Shown: one piece after another, positions 37,883-47,029 of the stretch
Numbering within the stretch: position 1 is the first letter of the stretch
Layout of the letters: every line of letters starts with the position of its first letter
Assembly (NCBI GenBank): GCA_963732355.1
Contig: CAVSZD010000003.1
Location: 186,001-250,000, forward strand
Origin: JADKAV01 sp963732355
Lineage (GTDB): Bacteria; Actinomycetota; Actinomycetes; S36-B12; UBA10799
Reading direction: 5' to 3'
Length of the DNA: 64,000 nucleotides
Notes under the pieces: generated by a model
Told to the model about the DNA's origin: nothing
Seen by the model: the letters and a program-made list of their open reading frames with translations, nothing else
The model's database searches: none
Made by a program: the position numbers and the translations under genes

Positions 37883-38632
37883 TCAGGACTCCCAGTTGAA
37901 GAACCGGTTGGCCAGGACCGTGCCCACAAGGCCCCAGACGCCCAGTACAACCAGCGGCAACCATGCCACCACGGGTTCGGTCATCGCAGCCAGTAGGGCC
38001 CCCGTCGGAAGCCACTGTGTGAGATCGGCCCACGGTAACGAGGCGGCGGGGATGATCAGACCGCCGCCGAACATCAGGACCAGGAACACGGCGTTGGCCA
38101 CGGCCAGCGTGGCCTCCGCCCGCAGAGCACCGGCCAGGGTGAGGGCCCAGGCCGTCAACGCCCAGACCGCCAAGAGGACCGCCACGACCGCCTGAACGAT
38201 CTGCGCGGGATCGGTTGGCCACCAGCCGGTGAGCGCCCCCGTGAGCAGGATCAGAAGCACGCTCTGCAGCGCGATCACCAGCACGCTGACCAAGACCCGG
38301 GAGCTGAGCAGTCCCCGTACGCCCAGTGGTGAGAGGCCGAGCATGCGCATGACGCCGTAGCGCCTGTCGAATCCGGTGCTGATGGCCTGCGAGGTGAAGG
38401 CCGTCGCGAGCACTGCCAGGCTCAGGGCGGCGACCAGCGACTGCGCGTCGGTACGGTCCCCGCCCAAGGGAGTCGTCAACCCGAGCACGAGCACACCCAC
38501 CGGAATGATGAGGGTCAGCAGGAGGTTCTCTCCGTTGCGCAGCACGTTGCCGGTGTCGAAGATCGCCTGGGCCCAGATCCTGCGTGCCGCAGGCGCGCTG
38601 CTGCTACCCGCGCGCATGTCCAGTGTCACCAT
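37883..38632 (-). CDS. ABC-2 type transporter permease
   Basis: A 249-residue membrane protein with six predicted helices, including an N-terminal FDTGNVLRNGENLLLTLIIP segment typical of ABC-2 permeases. ATG 38632 overlaps the end of the ATPase gene by 7 bases. Substrate unknown. In Streptomyces a similar ABC pair lies between ctaA and suf, so this pair is probably part of the core block. Confidence 0.88.
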   Translation of the reverse strand: MVTLDMRAGSSSAPAARRIWAQAIFDTGNVLRNGENLLLTLIIPVGVLVLGLTTPLGGDRTDAQSLVAALSLAVLATAFTSQAISTGFDRRYGVMRMLGLSPLGVRGLLSSRVLVSVLVIALQSVLLILLTGALTGWWPTDPAQIVQAVVAVLLAVWALTAWALTLAGALRAEATLAVANAVFLVLMFGGGLIIPAASLPWADLTQWLPTGALLAAMTEPVVAWLPLVVLGVWGLVGTVLANRFFNWES

Positions 38633-39519
38633 GCCGACCCCCCGGTCATCTCCAAGTAGGCCTCTTCCAGGCTGCGAACCACGGTGACAGCTTGGCGGCC
38701 GTCCCCATGTCCGGCTACCCACGCCTCAATGGCAGACAGTTGCGGCACATCGACGTCCCCGCGGACCCGGTACCGGCCCGGTTCTACCTCTTCGACGTCG
38801 TAGGCGTCTCCGAGCACCTGTCGCAGGGTGGACAGATCGAGGTGGCGCGAACAGGTGAACCACACCGGTGAGGCGTCGATCAGGCGGCCTGGGGCGTCGT
38901 CGGCGATCACCTTGCCCTGGTGGATGACCGCGATCTGGTCGGCCCGTGATCCGGCTTCGTCGGGCTGGTGGGTGGTCATCAACGTGGTGACCCCCTGCTC
39001 GCGCATCTCGTCAATCAGCGTCCAGAAGACCCTGCGGGCGGCTGGGTCCATGCCCGTGGTGGGTTCATCCAGCACGAGTAGCTGAGGTCTGCCGACGAGG
39101 GCAACAGCGATTTTGACGCGCTGTTGCTCACCGCCGGAAAGCCTTCGGTACGGCTGGTCCAGGTGTGCCAGGCCGAGTCTTTCCAGAAGGTCAGGTAGCG
39201 GTAGGGGATTGCTGTACAACCGCGCGAAGTGCCCGACAATTGCGGCCGGCTTGGCAGCGACAGGCAATCCACCGTCCTGCAGGACAACGCCGATGAGATG
39301 GCGTAGGGCCGGATCGTCGGGCATCCGCTCCAGGACCCGCACCGAGCCGGAGTCAGCGGCTCGCAGGCCCAGCAGGACTCGCAGAGTCGTGGTCTTGCCC
39401 GCACCGTTGGGTCCGAGAAGCACACAGGTGGTGCCAGTTTGCACCGTGAGGCTGAGGTTCTGCACCGCCGGCTTTGCACCGTAGGCGAGGCTCAGCGCCT
39501 CGATGGTGACCGCATTCAC
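38626..39519 (-). CDS. ABC transporter ATP-binding protein
   Basis: A 297-residue ATPase with Walker A GPNGAGKTT, Q-loop LQDGGL, signature LSGGEQQRVKIA, Walker B LLVLDEPTTGMD and H-loop MTTHQ. About 80 residues after the core form a C-terminal accessory domain. It starts by ATGA overlap with the SDR gene. Works with the permease that follows. Confidence 0.93.
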   Translation of the reverse strand: MNAVTIEALSLAYGAKPAVQNLSLTVQTGTTCVLLGPNGAGKTTTLRVLLGLRAADSGSVRVLERMPDDPALRHLIGVVLQDGGLPVAAKPAAIVGHFARLYSNPLPLPDLLERLGLAHLDQPYRRLSGGEQQRVKIAVALVGRPQLLVLDEPTTGMDPAARRVFWTLIDEMREQGVTTLMTTHQPDEAGSRADQIAVIHQGKVIADDAPGRLIDASPVWFTCSRHLDLSTLRQVLGDAYDVEEVEPGRYRVRGDVDVPQLSAIEAWVAGHGDGRQAVTVVRSLEEAYLEMTGGSAW

Positions 39520-40493
39520 TCCTTAATCGTAGGTAGTGCCTGGCTGGCCACTGAGCCCGGTCCGTGGGCCGCAACGATGCGAGCCACCTCATCGAACGCG
39601 GCCTTGGCATCATCGGGGGAGGCCCCCCGACCGGGGACACGTACTGTGCTGCGGGGGCGTCGATCCAGCCAGAACAAACCGGTGGGGACATCGGCGTAGG
39701 TGAGCCAGACAGCCGTGTCAGCGCCTTGGTCGGGTGTGCGCAGGATCGGGCGGGTGATGCGCCGGAACCCGGGAAGTGAATCTTGCACGCCTGGGGTGTC
39801 GGCCCAGCCGGGGTGCATGGCCGCGAACAACGGTCCGTCGGGCAGGCGCTGCGCCCACTGCTGGTTCAAGGTGACCTGGACCCGCTTGGCGCGTGCGTAG
39901 GCGGCGACTCCGTCGTATTCGGCGGCCGACATGATCATGGTGGCTGGATCCAGGCGCTGGCTGTACATCCCGCCCGAGGCCACGGTGATGATCCGCCCTC
40001 TCGGGCCCACCTGCGCGATGGCGAGGGTGGTGAGCAGGAACGGGCCGAGGACATGCACGGCGAACGTCTGCTCGAATCCCTCGGAAGTGGTCGTGTAGTC
40101 GTGAGTCAGAGCACCGGCGTTCTGGATCACCACGTCGAGGCCACCCAGGCCTGACACGGTCTGCCGGAATCCCTGCTCCACCTGCTGCAGTTCGCCCGCG
40201 TCGACCTCCACGGTCAGCGGACGAGTCCCCGCTGCCGAGATCAGATCGGCGGCCACTTCGAGCCTGGGCTGGCTCCTGCCGGTGATCGCCACTCGGGCGC
40301 CGGCTTTGGTCAGCCGGGTTGCGGCCGCTAGACCCAGACCGCTGGTCCCACCGGTGACAAGCACCTTCATTCCAGAGAGGTCCGGGTCATCAGGCCACGC
40401 GAACAACCGGGATCGCGCTGCGTAGCCCAGCCGACTGAACCCACCGACGATTGTGGCTTCCAGTCCGGCGTCGAGCAGTCCGGCGCCCCTCAT
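39516..40493 (-). CDS. SDR family oxidoreductase
   Basis: A 325-residue protein with an N-terminal ~40-residue extension, then the NAD(P) motif TGGTSGLG, NAGAL, a catalytic Ser region (VASGGMYS) and the YxxxK motif in AAYARAKRVQ. The layout resembles DHRS12-type proteins; substrate unknown. It is flanked by ATGA overlaps with the SRPBCC and ABC ATPase genes, so it belongs to that operon. Confidence 0.87.
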   Translation of the reverse strand: MRGAGLLDAGLEATIVGGFSRLGYAARSRLFAWPDDPDLSGMKVLVTGGTSGLGLAAATRLTKAGARVAITGRSQPRLEVAADLISAAGTRPLTVEVDAGELQQVEQGFRQTVSGLGGLDVVIQNAGALTHDYTTTSEGFEQTFAVHVLGPFLLTTLAIAQVGPRGRIITVASGGMYSQRLDPATMIMSAAEYDGVAAYARAKRVQVTLNQQWAQRLPDGPLFAAMHPGWADTPGVQDSLPGFRRITRPILRTPDQGADTAVWLTYADVPTGLFWLDRRPRSTVRVPGRGASPDDAKAAFDEVARIVAAHGPGSVASQALPTIKE

Positions 40494-40948
40494 GCGACTG
40501 AGCGCATCTGGACAGCTGCCGCAAGCCCGGCACGCGCTCGGTCGCCGATGACCCGGAATGCGAGCGCCAGCAGGGGGTCGAAGGGGCGACGTACGCCCTT
40601 AAGCGCGAGATCCGCGTCGTAGGACACGGTGCAACCTGAGCCGCGCGGGGTCACGGTGATGACGTCGTAGGACCGGAAGTCGGCGTTCTGGGCCTCCAGG
40701 ACAACCCTTCCTGCGAATGTGGACTCGGGTTCGACCGATTCCAGGATCTCGTACTCCAAAGGGATTGTGCGGGTCAGGAAGCGGACCTGCACCCGATACC
40801 GGGCGCCCGTGCGGCCCGACTCCCCACTGATCAGTTCGGCGGCTGCGACGCCCGGATCCCACTGCGCCACGGTGGCGAAGTCGGCGAGGTATGCGTACAC
40901 CTTGTCAGCGGGCTGTTGGGAGTCGACGGTTGTGCGGTAGTGGGCCAT
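40490..40948 (-). CDS. SRPBCC family (START-like) protein
   Basis: A 152-residue protein with the helix-grip pattern of polyketide cyclase/START-like proteins: MAHYRTTVDSQQPADKVYAYLADF at the start (described from its first residues) and a long C-terminal helix (FDPLLALAFRVIGDRARAGL). Such domains bind hydrophobic ligands. ATG 40948 has GGAGG upstream. It heads the four-gene minus-strand operon and is divergent from sufR. Confidence 0.82.
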   Translation of the reverse strand: MAHYRTTVDSQQPADKVYAYLADFATVAQWDPGVAAAELISGESGRTGARYRVQVRFLTRTIPLEYEILESVEPESTFAGRVVLEAQNADFRSYDVITVTPRGSGCTVSYDADLALKGVRRPFDPLLALAFRVIGDRARAGLAAAVQMRSVA

Positions 40949-41030
40949 ACCTCCACCGTCCGGTATGTCGGGAAAGTCGGCAACCGCAACACCCGGGCGT
41001 CTCAGGGACCCGGCTCTTGCGCTTGCGGGG

Positions 41031-41058
41031 AATTACGCAACAATGGAGTTGTGAAATT
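41031..41058 (+). promoter_or_regulatory. Candidate SufR operator overlapping the sufR -10 and start
   Basis: A 28-base dyad, AATT-N3-CAAC-N6-GTTG-N3-AATT, centred between 41044 and 41045. It covers the -10-like AACAAT (41039-41044) and the GTG start at 41051; TTGCGC at 41017-41022 could be the -35. This position suits autorepression. Confidence 0.45.
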
Positions 41059-41728
41059 GGAAACCGGCGGACAGGAACGGGTTGTCCGCAGCCTGCTGTC
41101 CGACGGGCCCGCGACGGCTGCGCAACTGTCCCGTCGCCTTGGCATCACCGCAGCCGGGGTTCGCAAGCAACTGGATGTGCTGGAAGCGGCCGGGCATGTG
41201 GTTGCCGGCGACCGGCCGGCTTTCGGGCCGATGCCGCAGCCGCGTCGAGGGCGACCGGCGAGGATCTACTCACTCACCGAATCGGGGCGAGCGCGTTTCG
41301 ACCAGGCTTACGACGATCTGGCCGTCAGTGCGATGCGCTTCATGAACCAGGTGCAGGCCGATGCGCTCGAGGAGTTCGCCGCCAAGCGTGCCGAAGAACT
41401 TGAGCAGCGCTACCGCCCGCATTTGGATGGCATCCGCGATCCGCAGGAACGGGCCCAGCGTTTGGCTGACCTGCTCACCGCTGATGGGTACGCTGCCTCG
41501 GTCGAGGAGGGTCCGACCTCCGTGATGCAGGTGTGCCAGCACAACTGTCCGGTGTCGCAGGCCGCCCATGAATTCCCGCAACTGTGCGACGCGGAGGCTG
41601 CTGCTTTCGCCCGTCTACTTGAAACGAACGTCACCCGACTAGCCACCATCGCCCACGGCGATGGGGTCTGTACCTGCCTGGTCTCGCCGTCGGCGGCCCA
41701 TGCCCCAACCGAAAGGGTCTCTTCATGA
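41051..41728 (+). CDS. sufR: SufR-type Fe-S-sensing transcriptional regulator
   Basis: A 225-residue protein with an N-terminal winged HTH (about residues 10-75, GPATAAQLSRRLGITAAGVRKQ split across the helices) and a C-terminal domain with Cys162, Cys166, Cys179 (CQHNCP...LCD), plus Cys207 and Cys209 near the end, suited to hold an Fe-S cluster. SufR represses suf when clusters are plentiful. GTG 41051 is chosen by leaderless spacing. It overlaps sufB as ATGA. Confidence 0.93.
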   Translation: MKLETGGQERVVRSLLSDGPATAAQLSRRLGITAAGVRKQLDVLEAAGHVVAGDRPAFGPMPQPRRGRPARIYSLTESGRARFDQAYDDLAVSAMRFMNQVQADALEEFAAKRAEELEQRYRPHLDGIRDPQERAQRLADLLTADGYAASVEEGPTSVMQVCQHNCPVSQAAHEFPQLCDAEAAAFARLLETNVTRLATIAHGDGVCTCLVSPSAAHAPTERVSS

Positions 41729-43131
41729 GTGATGTGGATCAGTTGGCCGACCTTGGCCGCTACGACTACGGATGGAGTGACTCGGACGCCGCGGGCGCCA
41801 TCGCCAAGCGTGGGCTGAGCGAAGACGTCGTGCGTGAGATCTCTGCGTTGAAGAACGAACCGGAGTGGATGCTCGAGATGCGGCTCAAGGGTCTGCGTCT
41901 GTTCGAGAAGAAGCCGATGCCCACCTGGGGTGCGGACCTGTCGTCCATCAACTTCGACTCGATCAAGTACTTCGTGCGGTCCACGGAGAAGCAGGCCACG
42001 TCGTGGGACGAGTTGCCTGCTGACATCAAGAACACCTACGACCGACTCGGCATCCCGGAGGCTGAGAAGCAACGGCTGATCGCCGGTGTGGCCGCCCAGT
42101 ACGAGAGCGAGGTGGTGTACCACAAGATCCGCGAGGACCTTGAGGAACAAGGTGTCATTTTCCTCGACACCGACACCGGCCTGCGCGAGCACGAGGACCT
42201 CTTCCGGGAGCACTTCGCGTCGGTCATCCCGGCTGGGGACAACAAGTTCTCCGCATTGAACACGGCGGTTTGGTCGGGTGGTTCATTCATCTACGTGCCG
42301 AAGGGCGTCAAAGTCGACATCCCGTTGCAGGCGTACTTCCGCATCAACACCGAGAACATGGGGCAGTTCGAGAGGACCCTGATCGTTGTCGATGAGGGTG
42401 CCTACGTGCACTACGTCGAGGGCTGCACCGCGCCCATCTACTCCACGGATTCCCTGCACTCGGCCGTGGTGGAGATCATCGTGAAGAAGGACGCCCGCTG
42501 CCGTTACACCACGATCCAGAACTGGTCGACCAACGTCTACAACCTCGTCACTAAGCGCGCCATCGCCGGGCAGGGCGCGACGATGGAATGGATCGATGGC
42601 AACCTCGGCTCCAAGGTGACCATGAAGTACCCGGCGGTATGGCTCATGGGCGAGCACGCCAAGGGAGAGACCCTGTCTGTGGCATTCGCCGGCGAGAACC
42701 AGCATCAGGACGCAGGCGCGAAGATGGTCCACGCCGCCCCCAACACCTCATCGACCATCGTGTCGAAGTCGGTTGCCCGCGGAGGTGGCCGGACCTCTTA
42801 CCGCGGGTTGATCCAGGTCAACCCCGGCGCGCGCGGATCGAAATCCACCGTGAAGTGCGACGCGCTGCTGGTCGACGACATCAGCCGTTCGGACACCTAC
42901 CCGTACAACGATGTGCGCGAGGACGATGTGTCGATGGGTCATGAGGCCACGGTGTCGAAGATCGGCGCGGACCAACTGTTCTACCTCATGTCTCGTGGCC
43001 TCACCGAGGACGAGGCCATGGCCATGATCGTGCGTGGGTTCGTCGAGCCCATCGCCCGGGAATTGCCCATGGAATACGCGCTCGAACTCAACAGGCTCAT
43101 CGAGCTCCAGATGGAAGGAGCAGTCGGCTGA
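41725..43131 (+). CDS. sufB: Fe-S assembly scaffold SufB
   Basis: SufB with SufC and SufD forms the scaffold on which Fe-S clusters are built. The 468-residue product has the conserved YVHYVEGCTAP, the C-terminal beta-helix block (KSTVKCDALLVDD) and ARELPMEYALELNRLI. It is typical in length and intact, and follows sufR with a 4-base overlap. Confidence 0.97.
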   Translation: MSDVDQLADLGRYDYGWSDSDAAGAIAKRGLSEDVVREISALKNEPEWMLEMRLKGLRLFEKKPMPTWGADLSSINFDSIKYFVRSTEKQATSWDELPADIKNTYDRLGIPEAEKQRLIAGVAAQYESEVVYHKIREDLEEQGVIFLDTDTGLREHEDLFREHFASVIPAGDNKFSALNTAVWSGGSFIYVPKGVKVDIPLQAYFRINTENMGQFERTLIVVDEGAYVHYVEGCTAPIYSTDSLHSAVVEIIVKKDARCRYTTIQNWSTNVYNLVTKRAIAGQGATMEWIDGNLGSKVTMKYPAVWLMGEHAKGETLSVAFAGENQHQDAGAKMVHAAPNTSSTIVSKSVARGGGRTSYRGLIQVNPGARGSKSTVKCDALLVDDISRSDTYPYNDVREDDVSMGHEATVSKIGADQLFYLMSRGLTEDEAMAMIVRGFVEPIARELPMEYALELNRLIELQMEGAVG

Positions 43132-44255
43132 TGGGCGAAGTGTCCATGTCCAACCTGCGTTCCTACGACCTCGCCGACTTCCCGGTCCCAACCGGGCGCG
43201 AAGAGGTCTGGCGGTTCGCTCCCCGCGCAGCACTCAAGCCGCTTCTGGAGGACGTCGGTTCCGACGGTCATCTCGAGTGGGAAACCACTCTTGCCGAAGG
43301 TGTCGTCCTGCGCGAGATCGGTGCCGATGAGGCGCGCGAGCGCGCTGCCAGTGCACCCGTGGATCGCATCTCCGCTCTTGCAGCGGCTCATAGCGGGTCG
43401 GCCATGCTGCTGGAGGTGCCAGCAGGGACGAACCACCCTGAGCCACTGATCATCGATCTGCGCGGGACCGGTCGTGATCCGGTCGTGTGGGGTCAACTGC
43501 TGATCGAGATCGGCAAGGGCGCCAAGGCCACGGTCGTCGTGCGGCACAGCGGCACCGCCCAGTACGCGGGCAACCTGTCGGTCGTCGTGCACGACGACGC
43601 CAGGTGCGATTTTGTGTCTATCCAGAACTGGAGTGACGACTCCGTGCACGCTGGTCACATCGCCACCAGGGTCGGCCGTGACGCCACTCTGCGCAGTGTG
43701 GTGGTGACCCTCGGCGGGGAGGCCGTGCGGCTGGTGCAGACCGTCGACTACGAGGCCCCGGGCGGGGACGTGGACGTGCGGGGGCTCTACTTCGCCGATT
43801 CCGGCCAGCGCTTCGAGCACCGCTCGTTCGTCAACCACGCGCAGCCGCGGTGCCGCAGCAACGTGGTGTTCAAGGGTGCATTACAAGGAGTGGGCGCGCG
43901 CAGCGTGTGGGTGGGGGACGTACTCATCCAGCCCTCAGCGGTCGGCACCCAGACCTACGAGATCAACCGCAACCTTCTGCTCGATGACGGGGCGCGTGCC
44001 GACTCGGTGCCAAACCTCGAGATCCTCACCGGGGACGTGATCGGGGCCGGTCACGCCAGCACCACGGGACGCTTCGATGAGGAGCAGGTCTTCTACCTTC
44101 GCTCACGGGGCATCACCGAGCAGGACGCCCGCCGCTTAGTGGTGCTGGGCTTCTTCGCCGACGTCCTTGACGGGATCGACGTACCCATGATCCGCACAGA
44201 ACTGATGCGTGCTGTCGAGTCCGAATTGGGCTACACCCACGAGGTGGGACAGTGA
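43131..44255 (+). CDS. sufD: Fe-S assembly protein SufD
   Basis: A 374-residue SufD: right-handed beta-helix core with QNWSDDSVHAGHIA, FKGALQGVGARSVW and a conserved His in GAGHASTTGRFDEEQVFYL. It forms SufBC2D with SufB and SufC. ATG 43131 overlaps the sufB stop; an internal ATG at 43146 is possible. Confidence 0.95.
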   Translation: MGEVSMSNLRSYDLADFPVPTGREEVWRFAPRAALKPLLEDVGSDGHLEWETTLAEGVVLREIGADEARERAASAPVDRISALAAAHSGSAMLLEVPAGTNHPEPLIIDLRGTGRDPVVWGQLLIEIGKGAKATVVVRHSGTAQYAGNLSVVVHDDARCDFVSIQNWSDDSVHAGHIATRVGRDATLRSVVVTLGGEAVRLVQTVDYEAPGGDVDVRGLYFADSGQRFEHRSFVNHAQPRCRSNVVFKGALQGVGARSVWVGDVLIQPSAVGTQTYEINRNLLLDDGARADSVPNLEILTGDVIGAGHASTTGRFDEEQVFYLRSRGITEQDARRLVVLGFFADVLDGIDVPMIRTELMRAVESELGYTHEVGQ

Positions 44256-44584
44256 TGGGCAGTGTGTCCGTGCGACTCGGGGACCTGCGTGAGAACCAGC
44301 CGAGGCGCATCAGTGTGGATGGCGTCCAGGTCGCAGTCGTGCGCACCGGAGGCCAGGTCTACGCCGTCAGTGACGTGTGTTCGCACGCAGAGGTGTCACT
44401 GTCCGAGGGGGAGGTGTCCGGCTGCCAGATCGAGTGCTGGCTGCACGGCTCGCGCTTCGACCTGCGCACCGGCGAACCGTCCGGTCCCCCCGCATTCGAA
44501 TCCATCGCCACATACCCAGTCCAGATTGAAGGCCAAGGTGACGAGGCAGTCGTTCTCGTCGCAGTTCCCGAGGAGGCACGATGA
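44255..44584 (+). CDS. Rieske-type ferredoxin of the suf operon
   Basis: A 109-residue single-domain protein with Rieske ligands CSH and CWLHG (Cys-x-His and Cys-x2-His), resembling the ferredoxin component of aromatic-ring dioxygenases. It overlaps both sufD and sufC, so it is translated with the Fe-S machinery; electron donor to cluster assembly is inferred from position. Such a gene is common in actinobacterial suf operons. GTG 44252 is an alternative start. Confidence 0.9.
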   Translation: MGSVSVRLGDLRENQPRRISVDGVQVAVVRTGGQVYAVSDVCSHAEVSLSEGEVSGCQIECWLHGSRFDLRTGEPSGPPAFESIATYPVQIEGQGDEAVVLVAVPEEAR

Positions 44585-45339
44585 GCCAGTTGATCATTAA
44601 GAACCTGCATGTCGAGGTGGAGTCCGACGCCGGGCCCAAGAGGATCCTGCAGGGGGTGGATCTGAGCATCGGCAGTGGTGAAACCCACGCGATCATGGGA
44701 CCCAACGGTTCCGGCAAGTCCACGCTGGCCTACGCGCTCGCCGGTCACCCCGCCTACACGATCACCGAGGGTTCGGTGAGTCTGGATGGGCAGGATGTCC
44801 TAGCGATGAGCGTGGACGAGCGCGCACGGGCTGGTCTGTTCCTGGCGATGCAGTACCCCGTCGAGGTGCCCGGCGTCTCCGTGTCCAACTTCCTGCGCAG
44901 TGCCGTGACTGCGGTGCGCGGTGAGGCACCTGCGTTGCGTGGCTGGCTCAAGGAGATGCGTGGGGCCATGGCAGATCTGAGCGTCGACCCCTCATTCGCC
45001 GAGCGCAGCGTCAACGAAGGCTTCTCCGGTGGTGAGCGCAAGCGTCATGAGATCTTGCAGATGGAGTTGCTCAACCCCCGATTCGCCGTGCTCGACGAGA
45101 CGGACTCCGGTTTGGATGTGGACGCACTGAAGGTCGTGTCGGAGGGCGTGAACAGGGTGCGTGCCGGCGGTGAGGTCGGGGTGGTGCTGATCACGCACAC
45201 CACCCGGTTGCTGCGCCAGATCCCGGTCGAGTACGTCCACGTCATGTGGCAAGGCCGGATCGTGGCCGAAGGTGACGCGGCGCTCGCCGACGAGATCGAG
45301 GCCAATGGCTACGAACAGTTCACCGGTGCTGCGGTATGA
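44581..45339 (+). CDS. sufC: Fe-S assembly ATPase SufC
   Basis: A 252-residue ABC ATPase: Walker A GPNGSGKST, SufC-specific QYPVEVPGVSVSNFLR, signature FSGGERKRHEILQM, Walker B AVLDETDSGLD. It powers the SufBCD scaffold. Coupled at both ends by ATGA overlaps. Confidence 0.97.
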   Translation: MSQLIIKNLHVEVESDAGPKRILQGVDLSIGSGETHAIMGPNGSGKSTLAYALAGHPAYTITEGSVSLDGQDVLAMSVDERARAGLFLAMQYPVEVPGVSVSNFLRSAVTAVRGEAPALRGWLKEMRGAMADLSVDPSFAERSVNEGFSGGERKRHEILQMELLNPRFAVLDETDSGLDVDALKVVSEGVNRVRAGGEVGVVLITHTTRLLRQIPVEYVHVMWQGRIVAEGDAALADEIEANGYEQFTGAAV

Positions 45340-46586
45340 GTCCACTGGACGTCGCCACCCTGCGCAAGGATTTCCCGATCCTGTCGCGCACGGTGCGTAA
45401 CGACCGGAGCCTGGTCTACCTGGATTCCGGTGCGACGTCGCAGAAACCGGTCGCGGTTCTGGATGCCGAGCGCGACTTCTACGAGACGCGCAATGCTGCC
45501 GTGCACCGCGGTGCCCACCTGTTGGCCGAGCAGGCCACCGACGCCTTCGAGGTGGCGCGGGCCAAGGTCGCGGACTTCGTGGGTGGCCGGGCCGACGAGA
45601 TCGTTTTCACCCGCAACGCCACCGAGGCATTGAACCTGGTCGCCTATGCCTTCACCAATGCAACCGCCGACGGTGGCCCGGATCGCTTCGTTCTGGGACC
45701 CGGCGACGAGATCCTGATCACCGAGATGGAGCATCACGCCAATCTGGTGCCCTGGCAGCAGGTGGCGAAGCGCACTGGCGCAACGTTGCGCTGGTTCGGG
45801 GTGACCGATGCCGGGCGACTGGACCTGGACCCGGCGATGATCACCGAACGGACCAAGGTCGTCGCGCTCACCCACCAGTCCAACGTGCTGGGAACGATCA
45901 ATCCGGTCGCCGCTGTCGCCGCAATGGCTCACGCGGTGGGGGCGTTGGTGGTTGTGGACGCCTGCCAATCAGTACCGCACATGCCAGTGGACGTCCACGA
46001 GCTCGATGCCGACTTCATCGCCTTCAGCGGGCACAAGATGCTTGCCCCCACCGGTGTGGGGGTCCTGTGGGGCCGTGCAGAACTGTTGGCGCAGATGCCT
46101 CCGATGCTGACTGGCGGTTCCATGATCGAGCAGGTGTTCATGGACCACTCGACTTTCGCTGCGCCGCCGCAGCGCTTCGAGGCCGGGGTGCCCAACATCG
46201 CTCAGGCGGTCGCCCTGGGGGTCGCCTGTGACTACTTGTCCGACATCGGGCTCGAGGCTATCCACGAACACGAGGTCCACCTCACGGGGTTGGCGCTGGA
46301 GGGTCTGCAACAACTGCCGGGCATCCGCATCATCGGACCCACAGACCTTGCCAACCGCGGGGGTGCTGTCTCGTTTGTGGCCGAAGGGATCCACTCCCAC
46401 GATCTCGGCCAAGTGCTGGACGACTCAGGAGTCGCGGTACGGGTCGGCCACCACTGTGCGTGGCCTCTGCACCGCCGGTTCGGCATCGCAGCCACGACCC
46501 GCGCGACGTTCTACCTCTACAACGATGAGAACGATGTCGCTGCGCTTCTCGACGGCACCCGGCGGGCCCTGGAGTTCTTCGCATGA
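45336..46586 (+). CDS. sufS: Cysteine desulfurase SufS
   Basis: A 416-residue PLP enzyme of group II. It has YLDSGATSQKP at the N-terminus, the PLP Lys in FSGHKM, and the catalytic Cys in VGHHCAWPLHRRF. It takes sulfur from cysteine and passes it to SufU. Confidence 0.97.
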   Translation: MSPLDVATLRKDFPILSRTVRNDRSLVYLDSGATSQKPVAVLDAERDFYETRNAAVHRGAHLLAEQATDAFEVARAKVADFVGGRADEIVFTRNATEALNLVAYAFTNATADGGPDRFVLGPGDEILITEMEHHANLVPWQQVAKRTGATLRWFGVTDAGRLDLDPAMITERTKVVALTHQSNVLGTINPVAAVAAMAHAVGALVVVDACQSVPHMPVDVHELDADFIAFSGHKMLAPTGVGVLWGRAELLAQMPPMLTGGSMIEQVFMDHSTFAAPPQRFEAGVPNIAQAVALGVACDYLSDIGLEAIHEHEVHLTGLALEGLQQLPGIRIIGPTDLANRGGAVSFVAEGIHSHDLGQVLDDSGVAVRVGHHCAWPLHRRFGIAATTRATFYLYNDENDVAALLDGTRRALEFFA

Positions 46587-47029
46587 ACCTTGAGAGCCTC
46601 TACCAGGAGATCATCCTGGACCACTACAAGCGTGGCCGGGGAAAGGGTCTGCGCGAGCCGTTCGGCGCGCAGGTTCACCACGTCAATCCGACCTGCGGCG
46701 ATGAGATCACCTTGCGGGTGGATGTGCGCGACGGCGTGGTCGAGGACATCTCCTACGACGCTATCGGCTGCTCTATCTCGCAGGCATCGACGTCGGTGAT
46801 GTACGAACTGCTGGAGGGGCAGCCCCTGGACAAGGTGTGGCCCATCCACGCTGCGTTCCTCGAGATGATCGAGAGCCGGGGCAAGGTCGAGCCCGACGAA
46901 GAGGTCCTCGGCGACGGGATCGCATTCGCCGGTGTGGCCTCGTACCCGGCGCGGGTCAAATGTGCCCTGTTGGGGTGGATGGCCTTCAAAGACGCAACCG
47001 TACAAGCACTAGGAAAGGACTTCACATGA
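46583..47029 (+). CDS. sufU: SufU sulfur acceptor
   Basis: A 148-residue IscU-like protein with Cys38 and Asp40 (PTCGD), Cys63 (IGCSIS) and Cys127 (RVKCALL), the zinc/sulfur site of SufU. In Gram-positive SUF it accepts sulfur from SufS. No sufE is present. ATGA overlaps on both sides. Confidence 0.95.
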   Translation: MNLESLYQEIILDHYKRGRGKGLREPFGAQVHHVNPTCGDEITLRVDVRDGVVEDISYDAIGCSISQASTSVMYELLEGQPLDKVWPIHAAFLEMIESRGKVEPDEEVLGDGIAFAGVASYPARVKCALLGWMAFKDATVQALGKDFT

